A program made the translations under genes and the position numbers. Positions 45,815-57,506 of a DNA stretch of 64,000 nucleotides are shown one piece after another. The number at the start of each line of letters is the position of its first letter. Positions within the stretch are counted from its first letter, which is position 1. Source of the DNA: Stomoxys calcitrans (lineage: Eukaryota > Arthropoda > Insecta > Diptera > Muscidae); the NCBI RefSeq assembly GCF_963082655.1, contig NC_081553.1:34591882-34655881 (forward strand). Direction: 5' to 3'. The notes under the pieces are model-generated. The model was given only the letters and a program-made list of their open reading frames with translations, was not told the DNA's origin and did no database searches.

Positions 45815-46125
45815 CAAATTTTGCCCATGAACATTCCACAAAGGAAAAGGGTCAAACTTCTCACATATCAATGAGTGTAGTCCGATTCAAATTTAAGCTC
45901 AATGATAAGGGGCCCCCTTTTTTTAGCCGAGTGTGAATGGCGTGCCGCAGTGCGTTACCTCTTTGGAGAGAAGTTTTGCATGACATAGTACCTCACAAAT
46001 GTTGCCAGCATTAGGAGGGGAAAACCACCGCTGAACATTTTTTCCTATGATCTCGCCGGGATTCAAACTCAGGCGTTCAGCGTCATAGGCGGACATGCTA
46101 ACCTCTGCGCTGCTATGGCCTCCTG
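45815..46125 (-). repeat. tRNA-derived SINE, near full length
   Basis: Minus strand: A box-like agcgcagaggttagcatg (about 46113-46096), worn B box (gagtttgaatccc), body and tail as in 40636-40955, ending with 'gggcaaaatttgcaaattgc'. Confidence 0.85.
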
Positions 46126-47361
46126 AGTGAGTTGTATAGAACACCAAAACTTTAATTTCACTTTTATTGCAAGATAATACCTTCTGCACTTTACTGTTCC
46201 CCATTTCAATACTTTGCTTCAAGCTCGTATTGTTATGTCCTTCTGTCATTAGTGTGGAGATGCTTACTCGTACATACTTTGGGAGATGTTATGATATTTG
46301 ACTGTACGGTACGGTATACAGGCAAAATGTTTATGTCACTTGCATGAGAAGAAAAGATTTATTTTTTGTTCGTTTATGGAGCAAAACTAAAGCAGCAACA
46401 GCAGCAGCAGCAACAACAACTACCATCAGCATCAGTATCATCATCTTCAACTTCATGGCAAAAGATACTAAAAACAGAAGAACAATGTTTCTTAACTCAG
46501 CACTACAACACTACAATTTTAAGGGTTATTAAGCACACAACGTAGAAGGTCGTATCTGAGAAATGACTTTGAGCGGAAAGAGAACATTTGTCACTGGTAA
46601 AAGTCAAAGTTACGGCGCTTAAAGTACACGTCTAGCCCGGAAAAGGTGTACGAGTATAGCAAGTATGAGATGAAATACATACGAGTATACGAAACGTAAT
46701 CTTGGATATAAAAACAAAAACTCTTAGTTTATCGTTTTATTAGAACGCACAAGATTCATGGAGCTTTGCAGGTTTTAAGTTTTGTGATAAGTTTTCTTAT
46801 GTGTTAACATATTTAAGGTGAATTCGTTTTAAGCCCACAAAGATATTTATTAACTATTTAAAATAGGAGAAAATAAACATTCTAAAATAAATGAATGATA
46901 TAAGGAGCTTGGGAAATCTTAAAATTTTAAAAATCGACTGTTTGAACTTGTGAGGACATTATTATAAGAACAGCCTTCTAGCTTTTCCTTCTTTGAATTT
47001 TCGTGAATGTTTGGTGAAATCATTTCAGTTTTGTTTGTAAATATTCAAAAAATATTTTTCACAATGAATTTCTAGTCCACTAGGGACATGGGTGCGTATA
47101 CGTTTGATAGTGAGTAGTACAACGTACTCATACGCACCATGGGCCAACAATGCTACAGGCCTTATAGAACACTAATACGTCAACACAAAACTTAAGCAAA
47201 ATAGACAATCAGTCGTACACACAAAAAAATCAAACAGGGGCCGAATAACGGCATACATGAACGAGTAAAATCGTTGAAATCTCTTTATTGTGAATTATGT
47301 AACTTTTGATTGAACGGGGATTTTTGAAATTTAAGAACGCTAGTGTTTAAATCGATCAACT
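46126..47361. other. Intergenic, no gene seen
   Basis: Unique-looking AT-rich DNA with a CAG/CAA-rich patch (about 46387-46425). Nothing coding is supported. Confidence 0.55.
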
Positions 47362-47637
47362 TCTTATACATAAAAATCAATTTGTGTTTGTTTGTAGGGT
47401 TGTTTGTTAGTTTGTTTGTGTGTTCCTTATAGACTCAGAAATGGCTGAACCGATTTTCTTGAAATTTTCACCGATGGTGCATAATGATCCCGTGGTGAAA
47501 ATAGGGTACGACTTTTTTGATAACTGATGGCGGGGCGGACCTTCCCCCTTACCCTAATTTTCAGAAACGCCAGATCTTGGATATGAGTGGTGGGATTTAA
47601 GCGAAATTTTGTGCGCTCTCATATAAAGGGTGATTTT

Positions 47638-49482
47638 TTATACCCACCACCGAAGGATGGGGGTATATTCATTTTGTCATTCCGTTTGCAACACATCGAA
47701 ATATCCATTTCCGACCCTATAAAGTATATATATTCTTGATCAGCGTAAAAATCTAAGACGATCTAGACATGTCCGTCCGTCTGTCCGTCTGTCTGTTGAA
47801 ATCACGCTACAGTCTTTAAAAATAGAGATATTGAGCTGAAATTTTGCACAGGTTCTTTTTTCGTCCATAAGCAGGTTAAGTTCGAAGATGGGCAATATCG
47901 GACTATATCTTCATATAGCCCCCATATAGACCGATCCGCCGATTTAGGGTCTTAGGCCCATAAAAGACACATTTATTATCCGATTTTGATGAAATTTGGG
48001 ACAGTGAGTTGAGTTAGGCCCCTCAATATCCTTCGTCAATTTGGTTCAGATCGGTCCAGATTTGGGTATAGCTGCCATATAGACCGATCCTCCGATTTAG
48101 GGTCTTAGGCCCATAAAATCCACATTTACTCTCCGATTTTGCTGAATTTTGGGACAGTGAGTTGCGTTAGGCCCTTCGACACCCTTCGTCAATTTGGCTT
48201 TGATCGGTTCAGATTTGGATATAGCTGCCATATAGACCGATCTTCCGATTTAGGGTCTTAGGCCCATAAAAGCCACATTTATTATCCGATTTTGCTGAAT
48301 TTTGGGACAGTGAGTTGCGTTAGGCCCTTCGACACCCTTCGTCAATTTGGCTCTGATCGGTTCAGATTTGGATATAGCTGCCATATAGACCGATCTTCCG
48401 ATTTAGGGTCTTAGGCCCATAAAAGCCACATTTATTATCCGATTTTGATGAAATTCGGGACAGTGAGTTGTATTACGCCCCTCAATATCCTTCGACAATT
48501 TGGTTCAGATCGGTTCAGATTTGGATATAGCTGCCATATAGACCGATCCTCCGATTTAGGGTCTTAGGCCCATAAAATCCACATTTACTCTCCGATTTTG
48601 CTGAATTTTGGGACAGTGAGTTGCGTTAGGCCCTTCGACACCCTTCGTCAATTTGGCTCTGATCGGTTCAGATTTGGATATAGCTGCCATATAGACCGAT
48701 CCTCCGATTTAGGGTCTTAGGCCCATAAAATCCACATTTACTCTCCGATTTTGCTGAATTTTGGGACAAAGAGTTGCGTTAGGCCCTTCGACACCCTTCG
48801 TCAATTTGGCTCTGATCGGTTCAGATTTGGATATAGCTGCCATATAGACCGATCTTCCGATTTAGGGTCTTAGGCCCATAAAAGCCACATTTATTATCCG
48901 ATTTTGATGAAATTCGGGACAGTGAGTTGTATTACGCCCCTCAATATCCTTCGACAATTTGGTTCAGATCGGCCAAGATTTGGATATAGCTGCCATATAG
49001 ACCGATCCTCAGATTTAGGGTCTTAGGCTCATGAAAGCCACGTTTATTATCCGATTTTGCTGAAATTTGGGACAGTAAATTTTGTTAGGCCCTTTGATAT
49101 CCCTCATCAATTTGGTGCAGATCGGACCAATTTTGGATATAGCTGCCATATAGACCGATCTCTCGATTTCAGGTTTTGGGCCCATAAAATGCTTATTTAT
49201 CGTCCGATGTCGCCGAAATTTGGAACAGTGAGTTAAGTTAAGCCCCTCGACATAATCCTGCAATATGGCACAGATCGGTTAAGATTTGGATATAGCTGTC
49301 ATATAGACCGATCTCTCTTTTTAAGGTTTTGGGCCCATAAAAGGTGCATTTATTATCCGATGTCGCCGAAACTCAGGTATACAATTTTCACCGGATTTTG
49401 ATGAAAGGTGGTTTACGTATATTTCCGAGGTGGTGGGTATCCAAAGTTCGGTCCGGCCGAACTTAACGCCTTTTTACTTGTT
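47638..49482 (+). mobile_element. Intact HINE, type 2 units, nested in the mariner end
   Basis: TTATACCCACCACC start, 5' block, (GTCY)n at about 47768-47795, about ten units (several pairs nearly identical, e.g. near 48240 and 48360), subterminal 'gaggtggtgggtat', hairpin 'gttcggtccggccgaac', tail tttttacttgttt. It splits the T run of the mariner terminal repeat. Confidence 0.9.
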
Positions 49483-49580
49483 TGAGGTTAGGATTTTCAT
49501 GCATTAGTATTTGACAGATCACGTGGATTTCAGACATGGTGTCAAAGAGAAAGATGCTCAGTATGCTTTGACATTTCATC

Positions 49581-50665
49581 ATGAATAGACTTACTAACGA
49601 GCAACGCTTGCAAATCATTGAATTTTATTACCAAAATCAGTGTTCGGTTCGAAATGTGTTTCGCGCTTTACGTCCGATTTATGGTCTACATAATCGACCA
49701 AGTGAGCAAACAATTAATGCGATTGTGACCAAGTTTCGCACTCAGTTTACTTTATTGGACATTAAACCAACCTCACGAATGCGTACAGTGCGTACAGAAG
49801 AGAATATTGCGTCTGTTTCTGAGAGTGTTGCTGAAGACCGTGAAATGTCGATTCGTCGCCGTTCGCAGCAATTGGGTTTGTGTTATTCGACCACATGGAA
49901 GATTTTACGCAAAGATCTTGGTGTAAAACCGTATAAAATACAGCTCGTGCAAGAACTGAAGCCGAACGATCTGCCACAACGTCGAATTTTCAGTGAATGG
50001 GCCCTAGAAAAGTTGGCAGAAAATCCGCTTTTTTATCGACAAATTTTGTTCAGCGATGAGGCTCATTTCTGGTTGAATGGCTACGTAAATAAGCAAAATT
50101 GCCGCATTTGGAGTGAAGAGCAACCAGAAGCCGTTTAACAACTGCCCATGCATCCCGAAAAATGCACTGTTTGGTGTGGTTTGTACGCTGGTGGAATCAT
50201 TGGACCGTATTTTTTCAAAGATGCTGTTGGACGCAACGTTACGGTGAATGGCGATCGCTATCGTTCGATGCTAACAAACTTTTTGTTGCCAAAAATGGAA
50301 GAACTGAACTTGGTTGACATGTGGTTTCAACAAGATGGCGCTACATGCCACACAGCTCGCGATTCTATGGCCATTTTGAGGGAAAACTTCGGAGAACAAT
50401 TCATCTCAAGAAATGGACCGGTAAGTTGGCCACCAAGATCATGCGATTTGACGCCTTAGACTATTTTTTGTGGGGCTACGTCAAGTCTAAAGTCTACAGA
50501 AATAAGCCAGCAACTATTCCAGCTTTGGAAGACAACATTTCCGAAGAAATTCGGGCTATTCCGGCCGAAATGCTCGAAAAAGTTGCCCAAAATTGGACTT
50601 TCCGAATGGACCACCTAAGACGCAGCCGCGGTCAACATTTAAATGAAATTATCTTCAAAAAGTAA
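49581..50665 (+). pseudogene. DD41D (rosa-type) mariner transposase, two lesions
   Basis: About 361 codons. ATG 49581; N-terminal helix-turn-helix region (about 1-120), first catalytic Asp at residue 159 (FSDEAHF). A TAA interrupts at 50136-50138 (codon 186). The frame continues with 'VWCGLYAGGIIGPYFF' and the second Asp in 'QQDGATCHTA'. Near 50440-50459 a one-base frameshift precedes the third Asp (LDYFLWG). Counting across the shift, 41 residues separate the last two Asp, the signature of the rosa/DD41D group. The C-terminus (RMDHLRRSRG) is intact in the shifted frame. Two lesions make it inactive, though otherwise well preserved. Confidence 0.9.
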
Positions 50666-52434
50666 ATGTCATGGACCAATCTAACGTTTCAAATAAAGAA
50701 CCGATGAGATTTTGCAAATTTTATGCGTTTTTTTTAAAAAAAAAGTTATCAAGCTCTTAACAAATCACTCTTTAGTACCCTAAAAATAAAAATTTTGTAT
50801 CCGAATTTCGGATGGGGTACCAAATAGGGGACGAATTGTTTGGGGGGCCACCTCACACAAATTTACGAACATAGCAATATGAGGCTCAAATGAAAGGTCT
50901 TTGGGAGTAAAGCACAAATCTGATATCAATATTCGGGAAAAGTATCTATGGGGCCACCCCACCCCCACAACACCAACCAACCCCCAAAACACCACTAAAT
51001 CGGACATATACCAACCATGGCAGTATGGGACTCAAATGAAAGGTATTTGTGAGTAGAATACGAATCTGATATCCAAATGTGGGACCACAATTCCAAGGGT
51101 CCACCCCTTCCCTAAAACACCCCCCAAACAGGACCTATTTACTGACCATGGGAATATGGGTCTTAAATAAAAGATATTTGAATGTAGAATACGAATCTGA
51201 TATCCAAATATGGAACCAAGTACTTGGGGGCCGCCTCTCCTCAAAAATATCCCCTTAAGGGGACAAATTTACGACCATAGCCATATGGGGCTCAAATGAA
51301 AGGTATTTGGGAGTAAAGCACGAATCTGATATCAATATTCCGGAAAAGTGTCTATGGGGCCACCACACCCACACAACATCACCCAAAAAGTAAATATTTG
51401 CTTACTTTTGCAATATGAGGCTCAAATAAGAGGGTTTTTTAAGTGGAACACGAATCCGATATATATTTTCAAGGCCAACTTACTGCCGGCCATATTCCAA
51501 AATACCCCCCAAGACGGTCATGTTTGCCGACTATGGAAATATGGGGCTCAAATTAAAGGAATTTGGGAGTAGACCACGTATCTAATATCAACATTAGGGA
51601 CCAACTGTCTAGCGGACGTCACACCACCATAACAACCCCCAAATAGGACGTATTTACTCACCAAGACGATTAGGGTCTTAAAGAGAGGGGAATAAATATT
51701 CATAGTTTTTAGGGCCAATATCCCAAACCGGACATATTTGTTGATTTTTGCAATAAGGAGTTTAAATGAGATTAGAAAACGAATTTGATATCCAATTTTG
51801 AGGGCTATGGCAATATGGGCTTCAAATAAATGATGTATAGATATGTGAGAATAAATCACGTTGCTGATATATTTTCCGGGATTAGTGTTTGGGGGACCAC
51901 ACCAATCCCCAAACATCCCTAAACCGACCATGTCAATGTGGAGCTTCAATGAATGGTATTGGGGGGTAGAGCAAGAATTGATATCCTTTTTCGGGACCAA
52001 TTTTCTGGGGGTCTACCCCTTTCCCGAAATACCCCACAAACTGCAATTTTCGAGTGACCATCGCAATATGGGGCTCAAATTAAGGTATTTGGGAGAAGAA
52101 TACGAATTTGATATCCAAATATAGGACCATATAGGACCACCTCTCCACCGAAAACACCACGAAATCAGACATCATGAGAATATCGGGCTGAAATAAAGTA
52201 TTTTAAGAATGGAGTACACCTAACATCCAAACTACAATTCGTGGACCAATAAAGATCAAATGAGATTCAGATAAAGGCACTTTTATTGTTAAACTTTTAG
52301 TCAAGTGATATACTCTTTACGTAGCATGGTAGTTCACTAAAAGCTTTTTAATTGTCGAAAATAAATATTCCAAGGAAAATTTTGTTCCATATAAAGTAAA
52401 AGAAGGCGCAGCGGAGCGGGCCCGGGTCAGCTAG

Positions 52435-53693
52435 TAATATATATTTACCACACATCCGCAAGCCTGGTAAAAATCCTCCATTAATGAATCTGTGGCGGCT
52501 ATATTAAAATATGCTACGATCTAGGCGAAACACAGCAGGGACTTCAAGGGTCTTAAGCGACTCACACTTCCAAAATGCATTGAAATTGGGTAATACATAA
52601 GCCATTATGGGAAAAAGACTGTATATCGGGAGATCGGTATATATGGCAGACATATTCAAATATGATGCGATCTGCACTTCAGCACTTAATTTCAGCAAAA
52701 TCGTTTAATAAATGCGGAATCTATAGATCAAAGATTATAAATCAGTAGATCAGTATATACAGCAACTAGAGTCAAATATGGTCCGGTGTGAACCATACTC
52801 CACACGGACGACAAAGAGTCTAGCACAGCTCACAGTGTTAAAGTTTTAGCAAAATCGGGTAATAAATGCGCCTTCCATGAGCCTTAGTACTTTAATCTTT
52901 AGATCGGTCCATATGGTAGCTATATCTATATATTGTCCGACCTGGACCATATTCGATACGAATATTGAGAGCCTCTAGATTGATTTCTTGAGCCTCTAGA
53001 GTGCGAAATTCTTATCCGATTGGAATGAAATTTAGAATGACGTGTTTTGTTATGATATCCAACAATTGTGCCCAGTATAGTTCAAATCGGTCTATAACCT
53101 GATATAGCTGCCATATAAACCGATATTGGATCTTGACTTCTTGAGCCTCTAGAGTGCGAAATTCTTATCCGATTGGGATGAAGTTTAGCATGACGTGTTT
53201 TGTTATGATATCCAACAATTGTGCCAAGTATGGTTCAAATCGGTCCATAACCTGATGTAGCTGCCATACAAACCGATCTTGGGTCTTGACTTCTTGAGCT
53301 TTTAGAGGTCGCAATAATTATCCGATTTGCCTGAAATTTTGTACGACAGATTCTCTCATGACCATCAACATACGTGTTTATTATGGTCTGAATCGGTCTA
53401 TAGCTCGATACAGCTCCCATATAAATCGATCTCTCTATTTTACTTCTTTAACCCCCAAAAGGGCGCAATTCTTATTCGAATTGGCTGACATTTTACACAG
53501 GTCTCCAACATATCATTTAATTGTGGTCCAAACCGGTCCATATCTTGATATCGCTCTAATAGCAGAGCAAATCTTTTCTTATATCCTTTTTAGCCTAAGA
53601 AGAGATGCCGGGAAAAGAACTCGACAAATGCGATCCATGATGGAGGGTATATAAGATTCGGCCCGACCGAACTTAGCACGCTTTTACTTGTTG
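52435..53693 (+). mobile_element. HINE fragments: inverted type 3 part, then type 1 part with 3' end
   Basis: 52435-52970 contains minus-sense type 3-like units ('cgggagatcggtatatatgg'). From about 52980 plus-sense type 1 units follow (three to four), with the 3' block 'atgatggagggtatata', hairpin 'ttcggcccgaccgaa' and tail cttttacttgtt at 53692. The sense switches at about 52970-52985, where 'gagcctctaga' occurs twice in a row. Confidence 0.72.
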
Positions 53694-55128
53694 TTACTTC
53701 TTTTTTGTTTGTCGCATTTTTTACTACTCTGTCCGGAGTCAAAGTCAAGATAATTTTCTCAACTCTGACTCCGGGCAAAATTGCTCTGCTCCAAGACTTC
53801 GCAGCCCTGTCTATGACTATGCCTGTTCACATCTAACGACTTTAATTTGCACTCCATTAAATATAATGACAACGTTCATCTTTCTGAATATGAGACAGCA
53901 AGGATACTCCTGATTAGAAAGACAATGTCAACCGTAACAAGGATGGGGTTACAGCACCTTTCGTGGAACGCTAGTTATGGTCGGGCATTGTAGATGGCCG
54001 CAAAAGCATCAAAATTAATGACATTAAAAAGACACTCATTAATTATGCCGCGGTTCGATACCACTACCAACCTCAACCTAGCTATTGTTGTCCTCAACCA
54101 TCAGCAACAGCATCGACATCAGTTTTATCACCATCTCCATTTTTACAGGTATGTGAATAAAATAGCAAGGGTATGAAATAATAGGGAACATGAGAGATCC
54201 TACAAAATTTTGTGGTCATGTCAAAAAATTGAGTTTTCTTTAACATCTACCATTTAGCATCGGTATTTTGTATATCTTAGAAATCTTTGCTATATTAAGC
54301 CTTCTCAGCTGTTGCAAGAAAATCTATGAAATCATCAATTCAAGCCAACACCACTAAGCAGGTAACTTTCTAAGGACATTTTTTTCCCATACTACAGCAT
54401 AAAATCTTTTAACCTCTTTCTTTTCATTGAAAGTGACTGGATGCGTTTACACAAAGACTAGTCATGGATCTAGAAATACTTTAACCTTCATCTCCTTAAC
54501 AACGAAGAAGAAGAAGAAGAAGAAAAAAATACCAGAGAAGGTAATCAGCAATGAAGCTTAGCAATCAGCAAGCCAAGCGTTACCTCAGCCCGTAATTCAT
54601 GAAGTGTGTCCCCATTGAATCCATCGATGTATTTGCCTGCTTTACGACGTTAAACAACAATCCATAGTGCAGGGATAGAGGGGGATGAGCTTTAGAAATC
54701 TAACACGTAAAAGTAATTTCCCACTAAATGATTCATAGTTTTTGCTACCCAACGAATGGGTATGTCGCGATATTTCATCTTCATCTGACAATGAGAGAAC
54801 TTTTTTTGTTTTTTGGCAATGGGAAATGCGAGGCTCATGAATTCGTTTGGGATATTCACGTTTTCAACTTGGTGCCCTGGCACGCAGACTAACTCGCCCC
54901 AACGACAACTCACATAGACATTTACAAATTTGAAATTGTCCTGGTTAGGACTGGCACATAATCGAGAAACAAGGGCATGGCAAAACAAATGCCCAAACTA
55001 GAGCGAAACATTTAGACATTTGTTCACTCAGAGTTGGTATTTTGGTTAAGTAGTCATTAATAAGATACTAAAGAGCTTGAGTTGCGGAATAGGGATTTCT
55101 AAAATAATGTAAAATTAAAATAAACAAA
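53694..55128. other. Intergenic, no gene seen
   Basis: Unique-looking. (GAA)n at 54506-54528. A 98-codon minus ORF (54692-54988) has protein-like patches but no recognised motif and is not accepted. Confidence 0.5.
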
Positions 55129-55254
55129 TAAAAATGTGCCAAGTTCGGCCGGGCAGAATCTTGGAAACTCAATATTACCAATTCTGCTAAAATTTACATA
55201 AATTACTTAAAATTTTTTAAAGGCAAAATTTAATTTAATTTTTAATTGCACATA
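55129..55254 (-). mobile_element. HINE 3' end remnant
   Basis: 'ccaagttcggccgggcagaa' is the worn 3' hairpin in minus sense. The interior is lost within about 60 bp. Confidence 0.55.
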
Positions 55255-57501
55255 AATTTAGTGGTGTTTTCGGGGGTGAGGTGGTCCCCCAGACACTTGG
55301 CCCTGAAAAAATATCAGCATCGTGCTCTTCTCTCAAATACCATTTATTTAAACCCCATATTGCCATTGGCTTAAGAGGAGTTTACAGGATGAGGCGTCCT
55401 CTAAACACATGGCCCCAAAATAGGTTATCAAATTCGTATTCTAATCTCAAATACCTTTCATTTGAGCCACATATTGGCATGGTCGAAAAATGTTTTCCCT
55501 TTGAGGGGTATTTTGGAGTAGGCATCCTTAAATACATGATCCTACATTTGGATAACAAATTCGTATTCTATTCCAAAATACCTCTAAATTGAGCCCCATA
55601 ATGCGATGGTCAGTAAAAAATTGCGGTTTGAGCGGTATTTTGGGAAAAGGGTAGAGCCCCAGATAATTTGTCCCGAAAGTGGGTATAAATTCTTGCTCTA
55701 TCCCCCAATTCCTTTCATTTAAACCCCACATTGACATGGTCGGTAAATATGCCCGATTTAGGGGTGTTGTGGGGAGTGGGGTGGTCCCCCAATCACGTGC
55801 TCTATTCGCATATATTTGAACCCCATATTGCCATTGGCCTCAAAATTCGATATTAAATTCGTTTTCTAGTCTCAAATACCATTCACTTAAACCCCTTATT
55901 GGAAAAGCCAGCTAATATATCCGGTTTGGGGTATGGGCCCTGAATATCGTGCTCCACTGTCTTGAAAACCCAAATTGTCTTGGTGAGCAAATACGTTCTA
56001 CTTGGGGGTTGTTATGGTGGTGCGACGTTCCCTAGACAGTTGGTCCCGAATATTGAAGTCAGATTCATATTCTACTCCCAAATATCTTTCATTTGAGCAC
56101 CTCGGCAAACATGACGGGTTTGGGGGTGTTTTGAGGGATGGGGCGGCCACTCATTGACTTGGCTTTGAGAATATATATCAGATTCGTGTTCTACTCTAAA
56201 ATACCTCTTGTTTGAGCCTCATATTGCAATGGTCAACAAATACTTCCTATTTGGTGGTGTTATGGGGGTGGGGTGATCCCATAGACACTTTTGATATCAG
56301 ATTCGAATCAAATCAATCATTGATATCAGATTCGTGCTTTATTTCCAAAGACTTTTCATTTGAGCCCCACATTGCAATGGTCGTAAATTTGTCCACTTTA
56401 GGGGATATTTTTGAGGAGAGGCGGCCCCCCAAATACTTGGTCCCATATTTGGATATCAGATTCGTATTCTACGTTCAAATACCTTTTATTTAAATCCCAT
56501 ATTCCCATGGTCGGTTAATGAGTCCTGTTTGGGGGGTGTTTTAGGGAAGGGGTGGACACCCAGAAGCGTGGTCCCACATTTGGATATCAGATTCGTATTC
56601 TACTCGCAAATACCTTTCATTTGAGTCCCATATTGCCATGATCGCTAAATATGTCCGATTTAGGGGTGTTTTGGAGGTTGGGTGGTGTTGTGGGGGTGGG
56701 GTGGCCCCATAGATACTTTTCCCGAATATTGGTATCAGATTTGTGCTTTACTCCCAAAGACCTTTCATTTGAGCCCCATGTGGCTATGGTCATAAATGTG
56801 TCCCCTATGGGGGAGGTTTTTGGGGAGAGGCAGCCACCGAAACTCTTGTTCTCATATTTGGATATCAGATTCGAATTCTACACTCAAATACCTTTTATTT
56901 AAGCCCCATATTCCCATAATCAGTAAATAAGTCCTGTTTGGGGAAGGGGTGGACCCCCAGAAACGTGGTCCCACATTTGGATATCAGATTCGTATTCTAC
57001 TCGCAAATACCATTCATTTGAGTCCCATATTGCCATGGTCGGTGAATATGTCCGATTAAGGGGTGTTTTAGGGGTTGGGGTGGTCCCCCTAGCACTTGGT
57101 TCGACAATTCGATATCAGATACGTTTTCTTATCCTAAATACCTTTCATTTGAGTCCCATATTGTCGTGATTGGTGTACATACATATTTGGTAGGTTTTGG
57201 GGTGGGGCGCCCTCCCTAGGTACCCCATCCGAAATTTGGATACCAAAATTTTATTTTTAGGGTACTATATGAGAGTAAACAAAATTTCGCTTAAATCGCA
57301 CCACTCATCTCCGAGATCTGGCGTTTCTGAAATTAGGGTAAGGGGAGGGTCCGCTCCCCCTTCAGATATCAAAAAATGCAGTACCCTATTTTCATCACTG
57401 GATCATTATGCACCATCAGTGAATAAATTCAAGAAAATCGTTTCAGCCGTTTCTGAGTCTATAGGGAACACACATACACAAATTGATTTTTATATATAAG
57501 A
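55255..57501 (-). mobile_element. Helitron-like element, 5' end intact
   Basis: Minus strand: 5' end at 57501 (tcttatatataaaaatcaat), 5' block at about 57240-57490, then about fifteen ~130 bp units to 55255, where the 3' part is missing. Marker 'ctttcatttgagtcccata' recurs about every 130 bp. Confidence 0.8.
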
Positions 57502-57506
57502 AAATA

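Larger units (their letters stand above)
47626..50772 (+). mobile_element. DD41D mariner with TA target duplication, containing a HINE
   Basis: Ends aagggtgattttt (left) and aaatcactctt (right) are inverted repeats flanked by TA (47624-47625 and 50773-50774). Sister Helitron copies have the uninterrupted target (catatagtaccc), confirming insertion at TA. A HINE sits 12 bp inside the left end. Without it the mariner is about 1.3 kb. Confidence 0.9.
47362..52434 (+). mobile_element. Helitron-like element, both ends, split by a mariner
   Basis: Starts TCTTATACATAAAAATC, has 'cagaaatggctgaaccgat' in the 5' block, then the array (50775-52140), a conserved subterminal block, a palindrome-rich 3' end (gcggagcgggcccg) and CTAG at 52431-52434 followed by T. 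TC start and CTAG end preceded by a GC hairpin fit Helitrons. Without the mariner it is about 1.9 kb. No Rep/helicase is encoded. Confidence 0.82.

Noticed and set aside
45652..45936. 94-codon ORF beginning MSEDRVLIILKN
   Set aside because: The first ~50 codons look protein-like, but the rest runs into the SINE, and the other strand is equally open. There is no way to decide from sequence alone.
50148..50459. Separate 103-codon gene
   Set aside because: It is the middle of the mariner transposase after its internal stop.
54692..54988. 98-codon minus ORF
   Set aside because: Some protein-like patches, but no motif, neighbour or signal supports it. It overlaps nothing known and could be chance.
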